Shown here one piece after another: positions 1-9,300 of a stretch of DNA of 12,460 bases. The notes below the pieces were generated by a model. It had not been told where the DNA came from. It searched no databases and saw only the letters and a list, made by a program, of their open reading frames with translations. The translations under genes were made by a program, and so were the position numbers. The stretch covers positions 1-12,460 of the forward strand of contig JALLAZ010000729.1 in assembly GCA_036939755.1 (NCBI GenBank), written 5' to 3'. Each line of letters opens with the position of its first letter. The first letter of the stretch is position 1. Source of the stretch: Stephanodiscus triporus (lineage: Eukaryota > Bacillariophyta > Thalassiosirophyceae > Thalassiosirales > Thalassiosiraceae).

Positions 1-68
1 AACTATTAAGTTTGGTCATGGCCCTCCTAAAAGCTGAGAAATAAGCTCCCCCAATAAGGGGTTGCCAA

Positions 69-679
69 TTGAGGTCAAATGTACATCATCATAAACAACA
101 TTCTGTCGAGGCTCCTGCCAGAAGCGCAAAACAATCAAATTTCCCCAACTCAAAAAAAATGCCAGCTAGCAAGGCTCCAATCTTCCAATTGTCACCGAAT
201 ATGAACCAACTGCCATCATTGGACCACAAGCTTATGGCAAAGCAGAAGCAAAGGCTGGCATTGGCAAACCTCAAGTCTGCCCAGTCCAGCCGACAGTTAA
301 GCGCCCTGGATGAGATGGACGATGTCCTCGACGATGACGGCGGCATCTACAACTTACTCGGCGCGATGGACGACGCCGTTGCCAGGGGCAGCAAGAGGGC
401 CAAGGCTGGCCCCGCTGATGGAAATGCCCTGACCAAGGAGGCGCTGAGAAAGGCCCGAATGAACAAGGAAATGTCCCACCTCACCCAGCTGTCGGCGTTG
501 TCGTGTCATCATCCTTTGCCACCGCCGCCCCCACCGCGGTGCAACAGGGCATTCTCGTGGACCTGGTCGATACCGATGATGAGGCAGACACGACAAAAAG
601 CTCTGAAACTTTGGTTTCAACGGCGCTATCATCGCAACCATCGTTGCTTCAATTACATGGCACTCTGCCTTTCCTATAG
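69..679 (+). CDS. Unidentified charged, probably nuclear protein; reading frame broken
   Basis: I do not recognise this protein. The first part reads in one frame from about 69 (first ATG in that frame at 159) to about 500. It is basic and glutamine/serine-rich, then has an acidic patch (DEMDDVLDDDGG) and a Lys/Arg-rich helix-like stretch (TKEALRKARMNKEMSHL). From about 503 the plausible coding sequence continues one frame over: a Ser/Ala/Thr-rich stretch, then ILVDLVDTDDE at 551-583, which fits a SUMO-interaction motif (hydrophobic core followed by acids), then a stop at 677-679. The original frame downstream of 500 gives a Cys/His/Pro/Arg-rich sequence typical of a wrong frame. I found no GT..AG pair of suitable length that joins the frames. 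The 5' end may lie in an exon to the left. Options are a decayed gene, an unseen intron arrangement or a sequence error; the last is less likely because exons of several kilobases elsewhere in the window are intact. Confidence 0.4.
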
Positions 680-945
680 CATTTATAAATAGCCCCATCA
701 CCTTCATCCCTCTCGATGTTGCCCTCCTCCTCGATTTTTCTGGGCTATGCGGCGCTGGCGCTTGGGTCGTGGACCGCCTCACGAAGGTTGTTACGAAAAC
801 TCAGTACGATGAGGTCTATGTCAGCACCCCAGAAGAACGCTTGGCGAACAACCACTCTGATCAAGAGATGACCGTCGCCCAAGATGTTGGTCACTTGACT
901 GGAGGTGTATTTACTGGATACATTGTGGATCACGCGACGTCTTAG
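607..945 (+). pseudogene. Hydrophobic open frame, gene fragment or terminal exon
   Basis: A third plus-strand frame is open for 112 codons from just after a TGA at 604-606 to a TAG at 943-945, with no ATG near its start. It reads like a membrane protein: a hydrophobic stretch after FGFNGAII, a second one (IPLDVALLLD, then GLCGAGAWVVD), a charged loop (STPEERLANNHSDQE), and a terminal segment DVGHLTGGVFTGYIVD. The last motif resembles the His-containing sixth helix of rhomboid proteins (H-x-G-G-x-x-x-G). GFNG could stand where those proteases have G-x-S-G, but it carries Asn instead of Ser, the spacing (about 90 residues) is long and the upstream helices are missing. It may be the 3' part of the broken gene upstream, a fragment of another gene, or a chance open frame. 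The rhomboid resemblance is weak. Confidence 0.3.
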
Positions 946-1183
946 CTACTGCAGTTCACGCAAGTGCAATCGATGCTTCCGTTTTAGGTCATAAGTAGTT
1001 TGGTCTGTTGAGTAAATCCTGTGCATCTCTGTTTGTGTTTAGAAAATTATCATGCTAAACGAAAGAGGATACAGTATGGCGCGATTCTCGTATCAACAGT
1101 GGGAACATGAAATCTTGCCCATACTCAATACACAGTATAGTTACAAGCAGAATACCACCAGTAATGAACGTTTTATGCCTAAC
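946..1183. other. Convergent 3' intergenic region
   Basis: This 238-base stretch lies between the last stop of the left plus-strand locus (945) and the last stop of the minus-strand gene (1184). It is AT-richer than both flanks. I see no convincing gene, RNA or canonical AATAAA signal in it. It should hold the 3' ends and untranslated tails of both neighbours. Confidence 0.5.
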
Positions 1184-3129
1184 CTATGTCGTAAAGCAGT
1201 AACTGGCAGCTTCCTTAAGTTGCCTCACGCTCTCCCCGATATCTTCGTTCAGGATGGTGAATTCAAATACCCTAAAAGGAGGAGTGCGGCAAAATCAATG
1301 AGACAGGGGGGACGTAAACGCACAAAAATCGACTACACACTCTCTTTGTCGCAAGCAACTCACCCGCTCACAACTCCGAACTCGATATCCTTCACCACCT
1401 GCCGGACCTTCGCCCTCAGGACAGCGTCTTCCGTTTCGCCATCGGGAATACCGATGCCCCCCGAGGCGATTTTTGCCTTCAACAGGGATTCGAACTTGTC
1501 GATGTCGTCCAGGCCTATCCAAACCCCTACCAGACGAGCCCCAGATAGATTCACCAGCTTCTTCGCCAAGGTCACGTCCGCGTCGACGACGACGACTTTG
1601 GCGGGCATCTCGGCCCCTCCGTTGCCGCCCGCCGCCGTGGCATATTTTTTCGCGGCTTCCAATATCCCCTCCTTTGATAGCCCGTAGCGTCCCGCCGCGT
1701 CCACTTCCAGGAATTCGCCCCTCGACTCCAGTCGTTCGAATTTCACCCCGTCCGATATGCGATCAACCAATATTGGCCTGACGAATCTGTCGTCCTCCTC
1801 CAACAGCCTGTTCACCAAGGTCGTCTTCCCCGTCCCCTCGGGGCCGCTGACGAGCAGGACAGTCACCAAATCGTCATCCCGAGGAGGAGTGGGCGAGGGA
1901 GGTAGGTCCGCGCCCCCCCCCCCCCTCTTCGCATCCGACGCCAATCGCACCGCCATCGCGGCGCTCCCCGGCAGGATATCGACGAGGCTCTCCGACACGA
2001 CGGGCGCGAGCTGACTCGCGAACAGCGGCGCCCGATAGGTCAGGAATCCGATCATGGCGGCGCCGAACTGGCCGGGGGTAACGACGCTGAACGTGCCCGG
2101 CGACGACACGGGATTATTCGCGTCCCCGCCCGCGACGTTCATGACCGCCACGGCGACGAGGACCGCGACCGGCAGGAGGAACCTGACGTTCGACACGCCC
2201 GAGCCGAATTTCGCGTCCGCGCCCCCGACCGTGTCCGTCTTGATCCCGAGGAGGTACAGGTATCCCACCCCCGCGGCCGCGCCGGCTGCGTATATCGCCG
2301 CGAGGTCCGGCCCGCGTAGCAGGTCGACGAGGACCGTCCCCCCGAGGCCCGATATCGCGGCGTACCGGAGAAGCGAAAGCTTGATCGAAGCGTACGCCGC
2401 GCCGTCCGCGGCCAGGACGTCGTCGTCGTACGCGTCCGCGGCGGCGGGTCCGTCGTACCCGACGACGTCGTACCCGGGATGGCTCGGCACCGGACGGCCG
2501 GTCCCGCCCCTGCCGTCCACTGGGACCTTGTACGCGCCCTCGGTCCTAACGAACGACGCGGGGAGGGGCGCGACGTCCTCGAGCATGCGCAGCGCCGGAC
2601 GCGGGCGCCTTCGGTAGGGGTACTCGGCGTAGTACCCGTCGCCGACGTCCTCCATCTCGGAGATCTCGACGAGCCACCTGTTCCTCCCGTCGGAGGCCTC
2701 GGCGGCGGAGGAGGAGGAGGAGGAGGAGGAGGACGACGAAGACGACGACGACGACGATGCGGGTTGTATTAGGGATATCTTCCCGACGAGGACCTGCCCG
2801 TCGGCCCTGCCGCCGTCGACGTCGTAGTACCGCACGACGTCGCCGACCCTTGGCGTCGGCAACTTCGTCCTGGCCGACGTCGTCGTCGTCGTCGCGTCGT
2901 CCGACGGGGGCGAGTACGGCGCCATGCGCAAATTTTCGCGGGAACGAGGATTCGTCGTCGTCGTCGTCGTCGTCGACGACGAGTATCGCGGTCGCGACGA
3001 AGACGAAGACGACGGCGCGAGGGAAATGCGCGAGCCCGAGCGCCGCGCGGGATATGATCTACCGGCGGGGCACGTGAACGCTCCGATCGACGTCGCCAAG
3101 GTGGGGAGGATCCAAAGCATGCGTATCAT
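1184..3129 (-). CDS. Plastid membrane protein: AtpI/CGL160-like region fused to a guanylate-kinase-like domain
   Basis: Two exons, 3129-1364 and 1271-1184, give about 617 residues. The ATG at 3129 is preferred because it opens directly into a signal-peptide-like sequence ending in ATSIG-AF, the secondary-plastid targeting motif; in-frame ATGs at 3171 and 3120 are alternatives. After a Ser/Thr-rich linker, residues 91-122 and the part after a 17-Ser run (125-141) look like a small SH3/KOW-type beta fold (RVGDVVRYYD, then RWLVEISEMEDVGDGYYAEY). Residues about 253-378 hold four membrane segments with AtpI/CGL160-type features: YAAGAAAGVGYLYLL, then VRFLLPVAVLV, then FGAAMIGFLTYR. That family assists c-ring assembly of chloroplast ATP synthase. 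Residues about 427-600 are guanylate-kinase-like: P-loop GPEGTGKT at 429-436, GEFLE at about 471-475, YGLSK at 482-486, VVVVDAD, and a C-terminal FEFTILNEDI motif from exon 2. The usual GMP-binding TTR segment is absent, so catalysis is doubtful. Location and role are inferred from homology. Confidence 0.85.
1272..1363 (-). other. Intron of the AtpI/GK-like fusion gene (92 bp)
   Basis: On the minus strand the donor is GG|GTGAGT at 1363 and the acceptor is a pyrimidine-rich CTCCTTTTAG ending at 1272. Without splicing, the frame stops at once (TGA at 1362-1360, inside the donor). Splicing joins a split Gly codon (GG + G) and continues GVFEFTILNEDIGESVRQL to a TAG at 1186-1184. FEFTILNED is the expected end of the guanylate-kinase fold (compare the usual Y-x-x-x-N-D-D-L/I), which confirms the junction. 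Confidence 0.9.
1913..1925. repeat. 13-base C homopolymer inside coding sequence
   Basis: Thirteen Cs on the plus strand encode four Gly in the minus-strand gene, in the linker between the membrane region and the kinase-like domain. The frame is continuous through it, so the length as given is consistent with coding, but it is a prime site for length error or polymorphism. Confidence 0.9.
2707..2757 (-). repeat. Polyserine-encoding trinucleotide run (17 codons)
   Basis: GGA and CGA triplets on the plus strand encode an unbroken run of 17 serines (TCC, TCG and one TCT) in the minus-strand gene. It splits the small soluble domain between KISLIQPA and AAEASDG. It is the longest of several low-complexity tracts in the N-terminal half of this protein. 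Confidence 0.9.
2952..2984 (-). repeat. TCG trinucleotide microsatellite in the plastid-targeting linker
   Basis: Eight TCG units are followed by the reverse-complementary ACGACGA, so the tract can fold on itself. On the minus strand it encodes a Ser run followed by a Thr run, just after the presumed transit peptide. A related tract (GTC/GTCG units) at about 2876-2900 encodes a second Thr run. Confidence 0.8.
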
Positions 3130-3334
3130 GGTGCCGCTCGTCGATGGCATTCCGGCGGCATGGAAAAGCAAAAAGCGTGATGATGTGTGGATGATGATGT
3201 TGTTGTCGTCTCGGATCGGAGGGGGGGGGAATTTGGTGATTGGCGATAAATCGCTAAAAATGACACCTCAAACGACGGACGGACAGACACGACTGTCTCT
3301 TCTTTGGAACGTTGGTTATTACTATTATGGTACC
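3130..3334. promoter_or_regulatory. Divergent intergenic region, probable shared promoter
   Basis: About 205 bp separate the start of the plastid-protein gene (minus, 3129) from that of the TOG-array gene (plus, 3335), so both promoters and 5' leaders must fit here. There is no clear TATA box. An ATTGG at 3239-3243 is a CCAAT element on the minus strand. A nine-G run follows GGA at about 3220. If the plus-strand gene starts at the in-frame ATG at 3260 instead, the gap shrinks to about 130 bp. The regulatory role is inferred from position. Confidence 0.45.
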
Positions 3335-6300
3335 ATGACAAGCAACGGCAGCAACGGAGAAGGAGGCTTTCGGCCTCCTCCCAACACATACTCGGGCGAT
3401 CGCGGCGGTCCCGCCGAGGACGAAGCTCTGTTGGCCGAATTGCGTGCCATCTCCATGAAGTCCAGCAGAAGTCGTTTCGCGGAGTGTGCGGCCAATGACG
3501 ACGAGGACGACAGCGGCAACAGCAACGACATCGTCGACAACGGCAGCGTTGCGCTACGTTGCGATGGGAATGGGGACGCTGCTTTGGGTCCGCCCGCGGT
3601 GGCCGAAGAGGATCTTCGCATTGCGGATCACAAACGTGAGAATGAAATGGGCGATGGCAAAAGCGCGTCTTTCGAAATGGGGAAGACGTCTATTCTTCCA
3701 GTCGAGAGCGCTCGATACGATGGCGTCGGTGCAGTCGATGATATCGCCGGCGCGTCATCGGTAGAGGCGACGAATGATAGTACAGTCGAGGGAGGAGGAG
3801 GCTTTCATTCCACCCTGCCTAATACCTTCACTGGCGATAGGGGAGGTGATGCGTTGGACGACGACTTGTTTGCCGAGCTCAAAGCGATTTCAATCAGGTC
3901 ATCCAGCGGCAATCGCTTTGACAACGATGGCAAGGACTATGATGGACCTCCTGCCGATAATCTAGGAATAGAAGGGAGGACGACCGAACGAATTGTCCCC
4001 CTACCCCCCTTGGGGTCCGGTGAATCGAATGACAACACAGACATGAAATCGCGTCCTTTGCTACCATGGAAGAAACGGGGAGCCAAGGAGAAGTCAGATG
4101 CTAATGACGACATGGAAATTGTCATTGCCGCCCCGCCTGCACCAGTGGCGAATGCGACTCACATGGCCATATTTCTGAAAGAGGAAGTCGAATCAAAGGA
4201 ATTTGCCACCCAATATTCGTCTAAAGCTGGTATTCTCAAATCAGACGAACAAACAGAAAAATCTACAATTATTGAGGAAGCTATCAGTGCAGCTATGTTA
4301 GTAAAAAAGCAGGGAATTCAATCGAATCTTCCCAAGACTTTTGTTGGTGATCGGGGAGGTTCTGCTGAAGATGCTGACTTGCTCGCAGAGCTACGAGCAA
4401 TATCGAACAAGTCCTCTAGTAGTAACCGTTTTGATGGCGACAATGACGATTCCAGAACTTCTTTTACATGTGATGACAGTGATACACTAGTAACAACGAA
4501 ATCTAAGACGACCAATCATGGCAAAGAAAAACAGACTCGGCCGTTACCTCCGTGGAAGCAAATGAGCGCCAAGAAGAAGGCTATGATGAATGATGATATG
4601 AATATCGCTTCCGTGACAGTTCCCCTAGATCCGTTTGAGAATGTCATGCTGGATGAATCCGAGAATGATGTTGCAGCCAACATCGGTCATACTCATGCGT
4701 TAATGGAAAAATCAACAAGCTTGGACTGTAAGAAGAAAAACGATGTCGAAAATGTGGATGCATCAAAATCCGTCCCTCCTTGGAAACGAAAAGGCGCCAA
4801 GATGAAGTGTGTTGCAAATGACAATGTCGATATTGTTATTGCTGCTCCGCCTGCCCCGTCCAAAGCCAATGATGAAGTTGACGATGACGAGGCTTTCTTT
4901 CCAAACATCACCTCGGCGGATTTAGTTAATCACTGTAAGGACGATGACGAAGTCAACACTGCTTCTTTGATTATCAACACTGGAAATGCAAATAAATCAA
5001 GCACCTCTGCCGCTGAAAAGCCTTGGAAGAAGCCTAGTGATCCAGAAAACAAAAACATGCGTCCTTTGCCTCCCTGGAAGCAAAAGACTGCCGCGAAGAA
5101 TTCTGAGGTGAATATTGTCATCACAACGCCACCTGCTGCTTGTGACGTAAGTGACCCTAAAAATGTGGCGTTCGCACTAGAAACTGCCCCCCCCGCTGCC
5201 GTCAGCGTAAATCTTCCTAGCACATTCAAAGGAGACCGTGGTGGTAGCGCTGAGGATGAAGAGCTTCTGGCTGAATTGCGTGCTATATCCATGAAATCAT
5301 CCAATCGCTTTGCTGGTGACGGTGACGAAAATAAAGTTAATATCCCCACTGGAAATGACACCATGAAGTCAATGAATGGGGAAAACGATGATAGCGTTGT
5401 GCTGAGTTCGATAAAGTCCACAGAAGTAAGTCTGGCGGAAAAGAGTTCGATGCCACTGCCTCCTTGGAAACGTAAAGGCGCCAAGAAGACCACGGTCGGT
5501 AATAATTTGGACGTGGTGGGTATAGGTCCGCCAGCCCCCGCGGAAGATAGAGACGGTATAAGTAACAAACAATCTCACACAATGACCATGGCAGAGAACT
5601 CCAACGATGGAGGAATCTTCCAACGTCCTCCCGCCAACACCTTCACGGGCGATCGCGGTGGTAACGCCGAGGATGAAGAGCTTCTGGCCGAGTTGCGCGC
5701 CATTTCCATGAAATCAGCCAAAAATCGTTTTGCTGGTGATGAGAATGATGTTAGTGCCATCCAAAGTCGCGTTGAAGGTCAGGATATTGATCCAAAGCCA
5801 GCAAGTAAACCAAGCGGCAGTCCTTCCAGCGTGCCTGCGCTTCCGATGATGCTGCACGGGACACTTGCTTCCAGTCAAGGTGACAGATTGGGACCACCTA
5901 TTTCCAACAATGAAGACGAAATCACCATTACTCTCGAGGGCCTCGATGAGTCCTTGAAGTCATCAAACTGGCAAATGAGAAAAGGTGAATTTGTTAGATC
6001 TCTGCTGTTTGTGCAACAATCATTGTACACCGTCTCACACATTCTTTGTTCATGAAGCGTCATATGTATTCCTTAATGAGAGAATGAGGTCTCTCTTGAT
6101 AGGCAGTGACCCCATGAACCTATTGAATTCAAGAGGTGTTTACCCGTTACTTGACCAAGCTATAACCCACGCGCTGAAGGACAAGAATGCTGGTGCCCTC
6201 GATGCTGCGCTCACTCTCTCTTTCACCTATGCTGACACCTGCCAAGGCGCTTGCGCCGATGATGCTGCAAGTCAGATAATGATTTCGCTCTTGAAGGGAC

Positions 6301-9300
6301 CAGCGTTTTCATCGACACGCTCTTCCACCCTCAGCTCAACGGAAGAGCTAGTCTTGAAGTTAATTGAAATCGCCCCTGACGGGTCGTCGTCCATTCAAGA
6401 CATAATTGATCTGATTCAAGTACACGGGTTGAAATCAGTAAAACCAAAGGTGGTAATATTCTCGGCGAAACTAATCTTGAAAGCAGTCCAAACCTTCGGG
6501 GCGAGCGTGCTGCCGATTACAGCTCTGAAAGCCTCATCTGAAAGCCTAGTCGCGCACTCTAATGCTCAGGCTCGCGAAATTGGAATGCAACTTTTGGCTG
6601 AAGTATGCCGAGCACTTGGCTCGAAGGGTCCATTGCAAAGCCTTGTTGACAAGCTGAAGAATGCACAGCAATCTCAACTAGACTCTCTTTTGGAAATGAG
6701 CGCAACGGTGCCGTCTAGGAGCTTACGTCGCAATAAGGGGAAACCAGTTTCAATCGATTCGCCTGAAGAAGCCCTTGCGGCATTAAAAAAGTCTCAAGAA
6801 GAAGATGAAGCAAGAAGGTTGGCATCGAGACCGGCAATTAATTTGTTTCAAGTTTTGCCTCAAACATGCTACAACGAAAAAATCAAGCTTGGGAAATGGT
6901 CTGAAAAGGTCGCAGCTCTTGATGCTCTCATTGGAGCTGGAGGTGAACAACCGTTTAAGCTGTGTCAATCGGTTGATTACACTCAGCTGATCAAGGAGCT
7001 GAAGCAATTGTTAAGCCATACACATTTTGCCGTCTGTTCTAAAGCTCTTGCGGCCTTTGGTATGTTGGCGGAGGGTGTCGGCGAGCAGCTTTTATCCAAT
7101 ATGAGACCGTTGATATCCGTTTTCTTGGCTCTGTTCAAAGACAAAAAAGTCATTAATGCGGTCGCATCGTGCCTCGACAAAATGTTTGCGAACGTATTTA
7201 GCTTTGAACACTTGCTCGATAGTAAAGACTCTCTCCCATCGTCGGTCGACGAGAAGAAACAGAAAAATGCGTTAGTGCGGAAGAACTGCTTGGAATACCT
7301 CACTCGCTGTATTCAGTCAAGTGGGACCTATGGGACGCGGGGAGGTATCACTGCCCAATACGCTAACGACATCTCCAAACTTGCATGTGAATCATTGACA
7401 GACTCTGACGCGGACACACGAAAAGCTGGTGCTGATGTCTTGCTTGCTCTACTCAACAGCAAAGACGAAATCATTGTATCGGCCACTAAGAATATCACGT
7501 CTTCGCTTCAAACAACAAACCCCAGGGCACTAAAATCACTGATGCTCGCGACCAATCTAGGTGACGCTCCGTCAAGACCACGGTCGGCTCCAAACGAATT
7601 ATCCACAAAAGCCGCTAGTCAAAAGAATTCATCCGAACGGTCCAATAAAGTGACGAAGTCAGCTGACAACAATATTGGACCGCCTCGACCTATTTCTGGC
7701 CCCTGCGTTTCCGCAGATAATGCCGACGAAAATCTTTTGCCTTCATTTGAAGATTCTGTTGAGAATCTATCAGCTCTAGACATTCCCAAATGGGGGGATG
7801 ATATTGATAACGAGGGGATACTTGCTGGCATTCAATGTGAGTCCTACCTAGAAGCGTGTATAAAACCTGTTCATCTTTTCGCCATAATCGCGTAGACTCA
7901 TCAAATTCTCAACGTAATTCTGAAATCCATACTATTGTAGCTTCGAACTGGAAGGCGAGAGTGGCGGCATTGAACCAGCTTGCAGATTTTTACAGAAATG
8001 CTGACGGTGAAAAGGCACTACTTCACATACTTTCACTTTTCGTCGTGGTCAGAGACTGCACAAAATTTTTCAAAGACCTGAGTAATTTCAATGTCGCGAA
8101 GGCTATGTTGGAGCTATTCACCGTAGTCTTTGGTATATATTCTGCATCAGCTAGAGCTCCAGATGGTGTTCTGTACATTGCGGCTAGCATACTCGCTGTG
8201 GAAAAGATTGGTGACAAAAAGCTATATGGAGCCGCGTCGTCGTGCCTCCATTCAATCTGTATCGTAAAAGATCCCCAAAGAGTCCTCGCGATAACTGTGA
8301 AAACGATTGGTGATGTAAAGTCGCCCCTGGCGCACGAGGCATTTCTTGGATGGTTCAAGAAATTTTGTCTGGATTTTGGCGCAGCATCACTGTCCAAAGG
8401 CGTTCAAGACAGTTTGTTATGGATATTAAAGGTAAGTTTCATTGTCAGTCATTACTATCCTGGTTGAAGTTCATCCCATCACATTGCTTTTAACCGACAA
8501 ATCTCAGGAATGTGAGAGCAACAACCTGAAAGTTCGTGAGGCTGCACTGGATGTGATTGGCGAGATGCATTCTCAGCTTGGTCCTGTTCTGCAAGCTTTT
8601 ATCAAGTCGAAAGACATTCAATCAAGTACCATGTCACTCATCGAGAAAGTTATCTCTGACTACCCACATGACACAAAAGCTCAACCGACGAAGAGAATGC
8701 TGAGATGCATTACGCTGACGGTATCGAAAAACGCCGCTACCCAGCCCAATTCCTCGTCTATTCTCTCTATACCTACTACTGATCTTGTGTCCTCACTGAA
8801 AAGTGACTATCTTAGCCGCCTTAATTCCACCGAAGGCAAAGTTGCTTGGAAGATCCGGCGAGATGCATTGGAAGAAATAAAGGTAAACGTCGACAAATGT
8901 GGCGGGCTCATCGCCACGGATGGGAGCTCTTTTCCGCCTTTGAAACAGTTGTTTTCGGCCCTTGGTTCACGGCTGAATGATTCACAGAGCAACCTCAAAC
9001 CAGTTGCTGCAACATTGATCGGTACAATATTAAGTCACGTTGATGATGATTCCCAAGCAAAATTGGGGAGGAGCATTTTTGTGGCCTTATTATCTGCGGC
9101 GATGAACGACATGAAGAAAACGATGCGTGAAGCCGCGTTATCAGCTTTGTCAAAGGGAACAGAGCGGCCGAAACAGAACGGTGGAGGCACAAACCTCGTC
9201 GCCATTGAGAGCCTCATCATTTGCTTAGAGTCAGCTTTGTCTGATGCTGCGCTGAAGTCCTCGGGACTTCCAGACGTGCTGACTTTTTTGAGTGACAAGT

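Noticed and set aside
684..691. TATAAATA, a perfect TATA-box-like sequence
   Set aside because: It lies inside the hydrophobic open frame, and the ATG 25 bases downstream (716) opens only a short frame of poor composition. Kept as coincidence.
354..782. Minus-strand open frame of 142 codons opposite the left locus
   Set aside because: Its translation is Arg/Pro/His-rich with no recognisable pattern, and the plus-strand frames in the same place look more protein-like.
1052..1687. Plus-strand open frame of 211 codons
   Set aside because: It is antisense to the last exon, intron and kinase-like domain of the minus-strand gene, and its translation is Pro/Ser/Thr/Arg-rich shadow sequence.
2054..2617. 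Plus-strand open frame of 187 codons
   Set aside because: It is antisense to the membrane region of the plastid protein. GC-rich coding DNA has few stops on the opposite strand, and the translation has no domain-like features.
3130..3171. Upstream ATG (3171) of the plastid-protein gene
   Set aside because: It would bury the hydrophobic signal segment behind 14 extra residues. The ATG at 3129 gives a standard signal peptide.
2924..3334. Upstream extension of the XMAP215-family frame
   Set aside because: The frame is open but overlaps the start of the minus-strand gene and encodes Val/Asp/Glu runs from the trinucleotide repeat. The start at 3335 is much more natural.
4930..5568. Minus-strand open frame of 212 codons
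   Set aside because: It is the antisense of the repeat region, and its own internal repeats mirror the coding repeats on the plus strand.
3365..5740. Spaced repeats as a CRISPR array or satellite
   Set aside because: The repeats are in-frame protein modules with synonymous differences and irregular spacing, within a eukaryotic coding exon.
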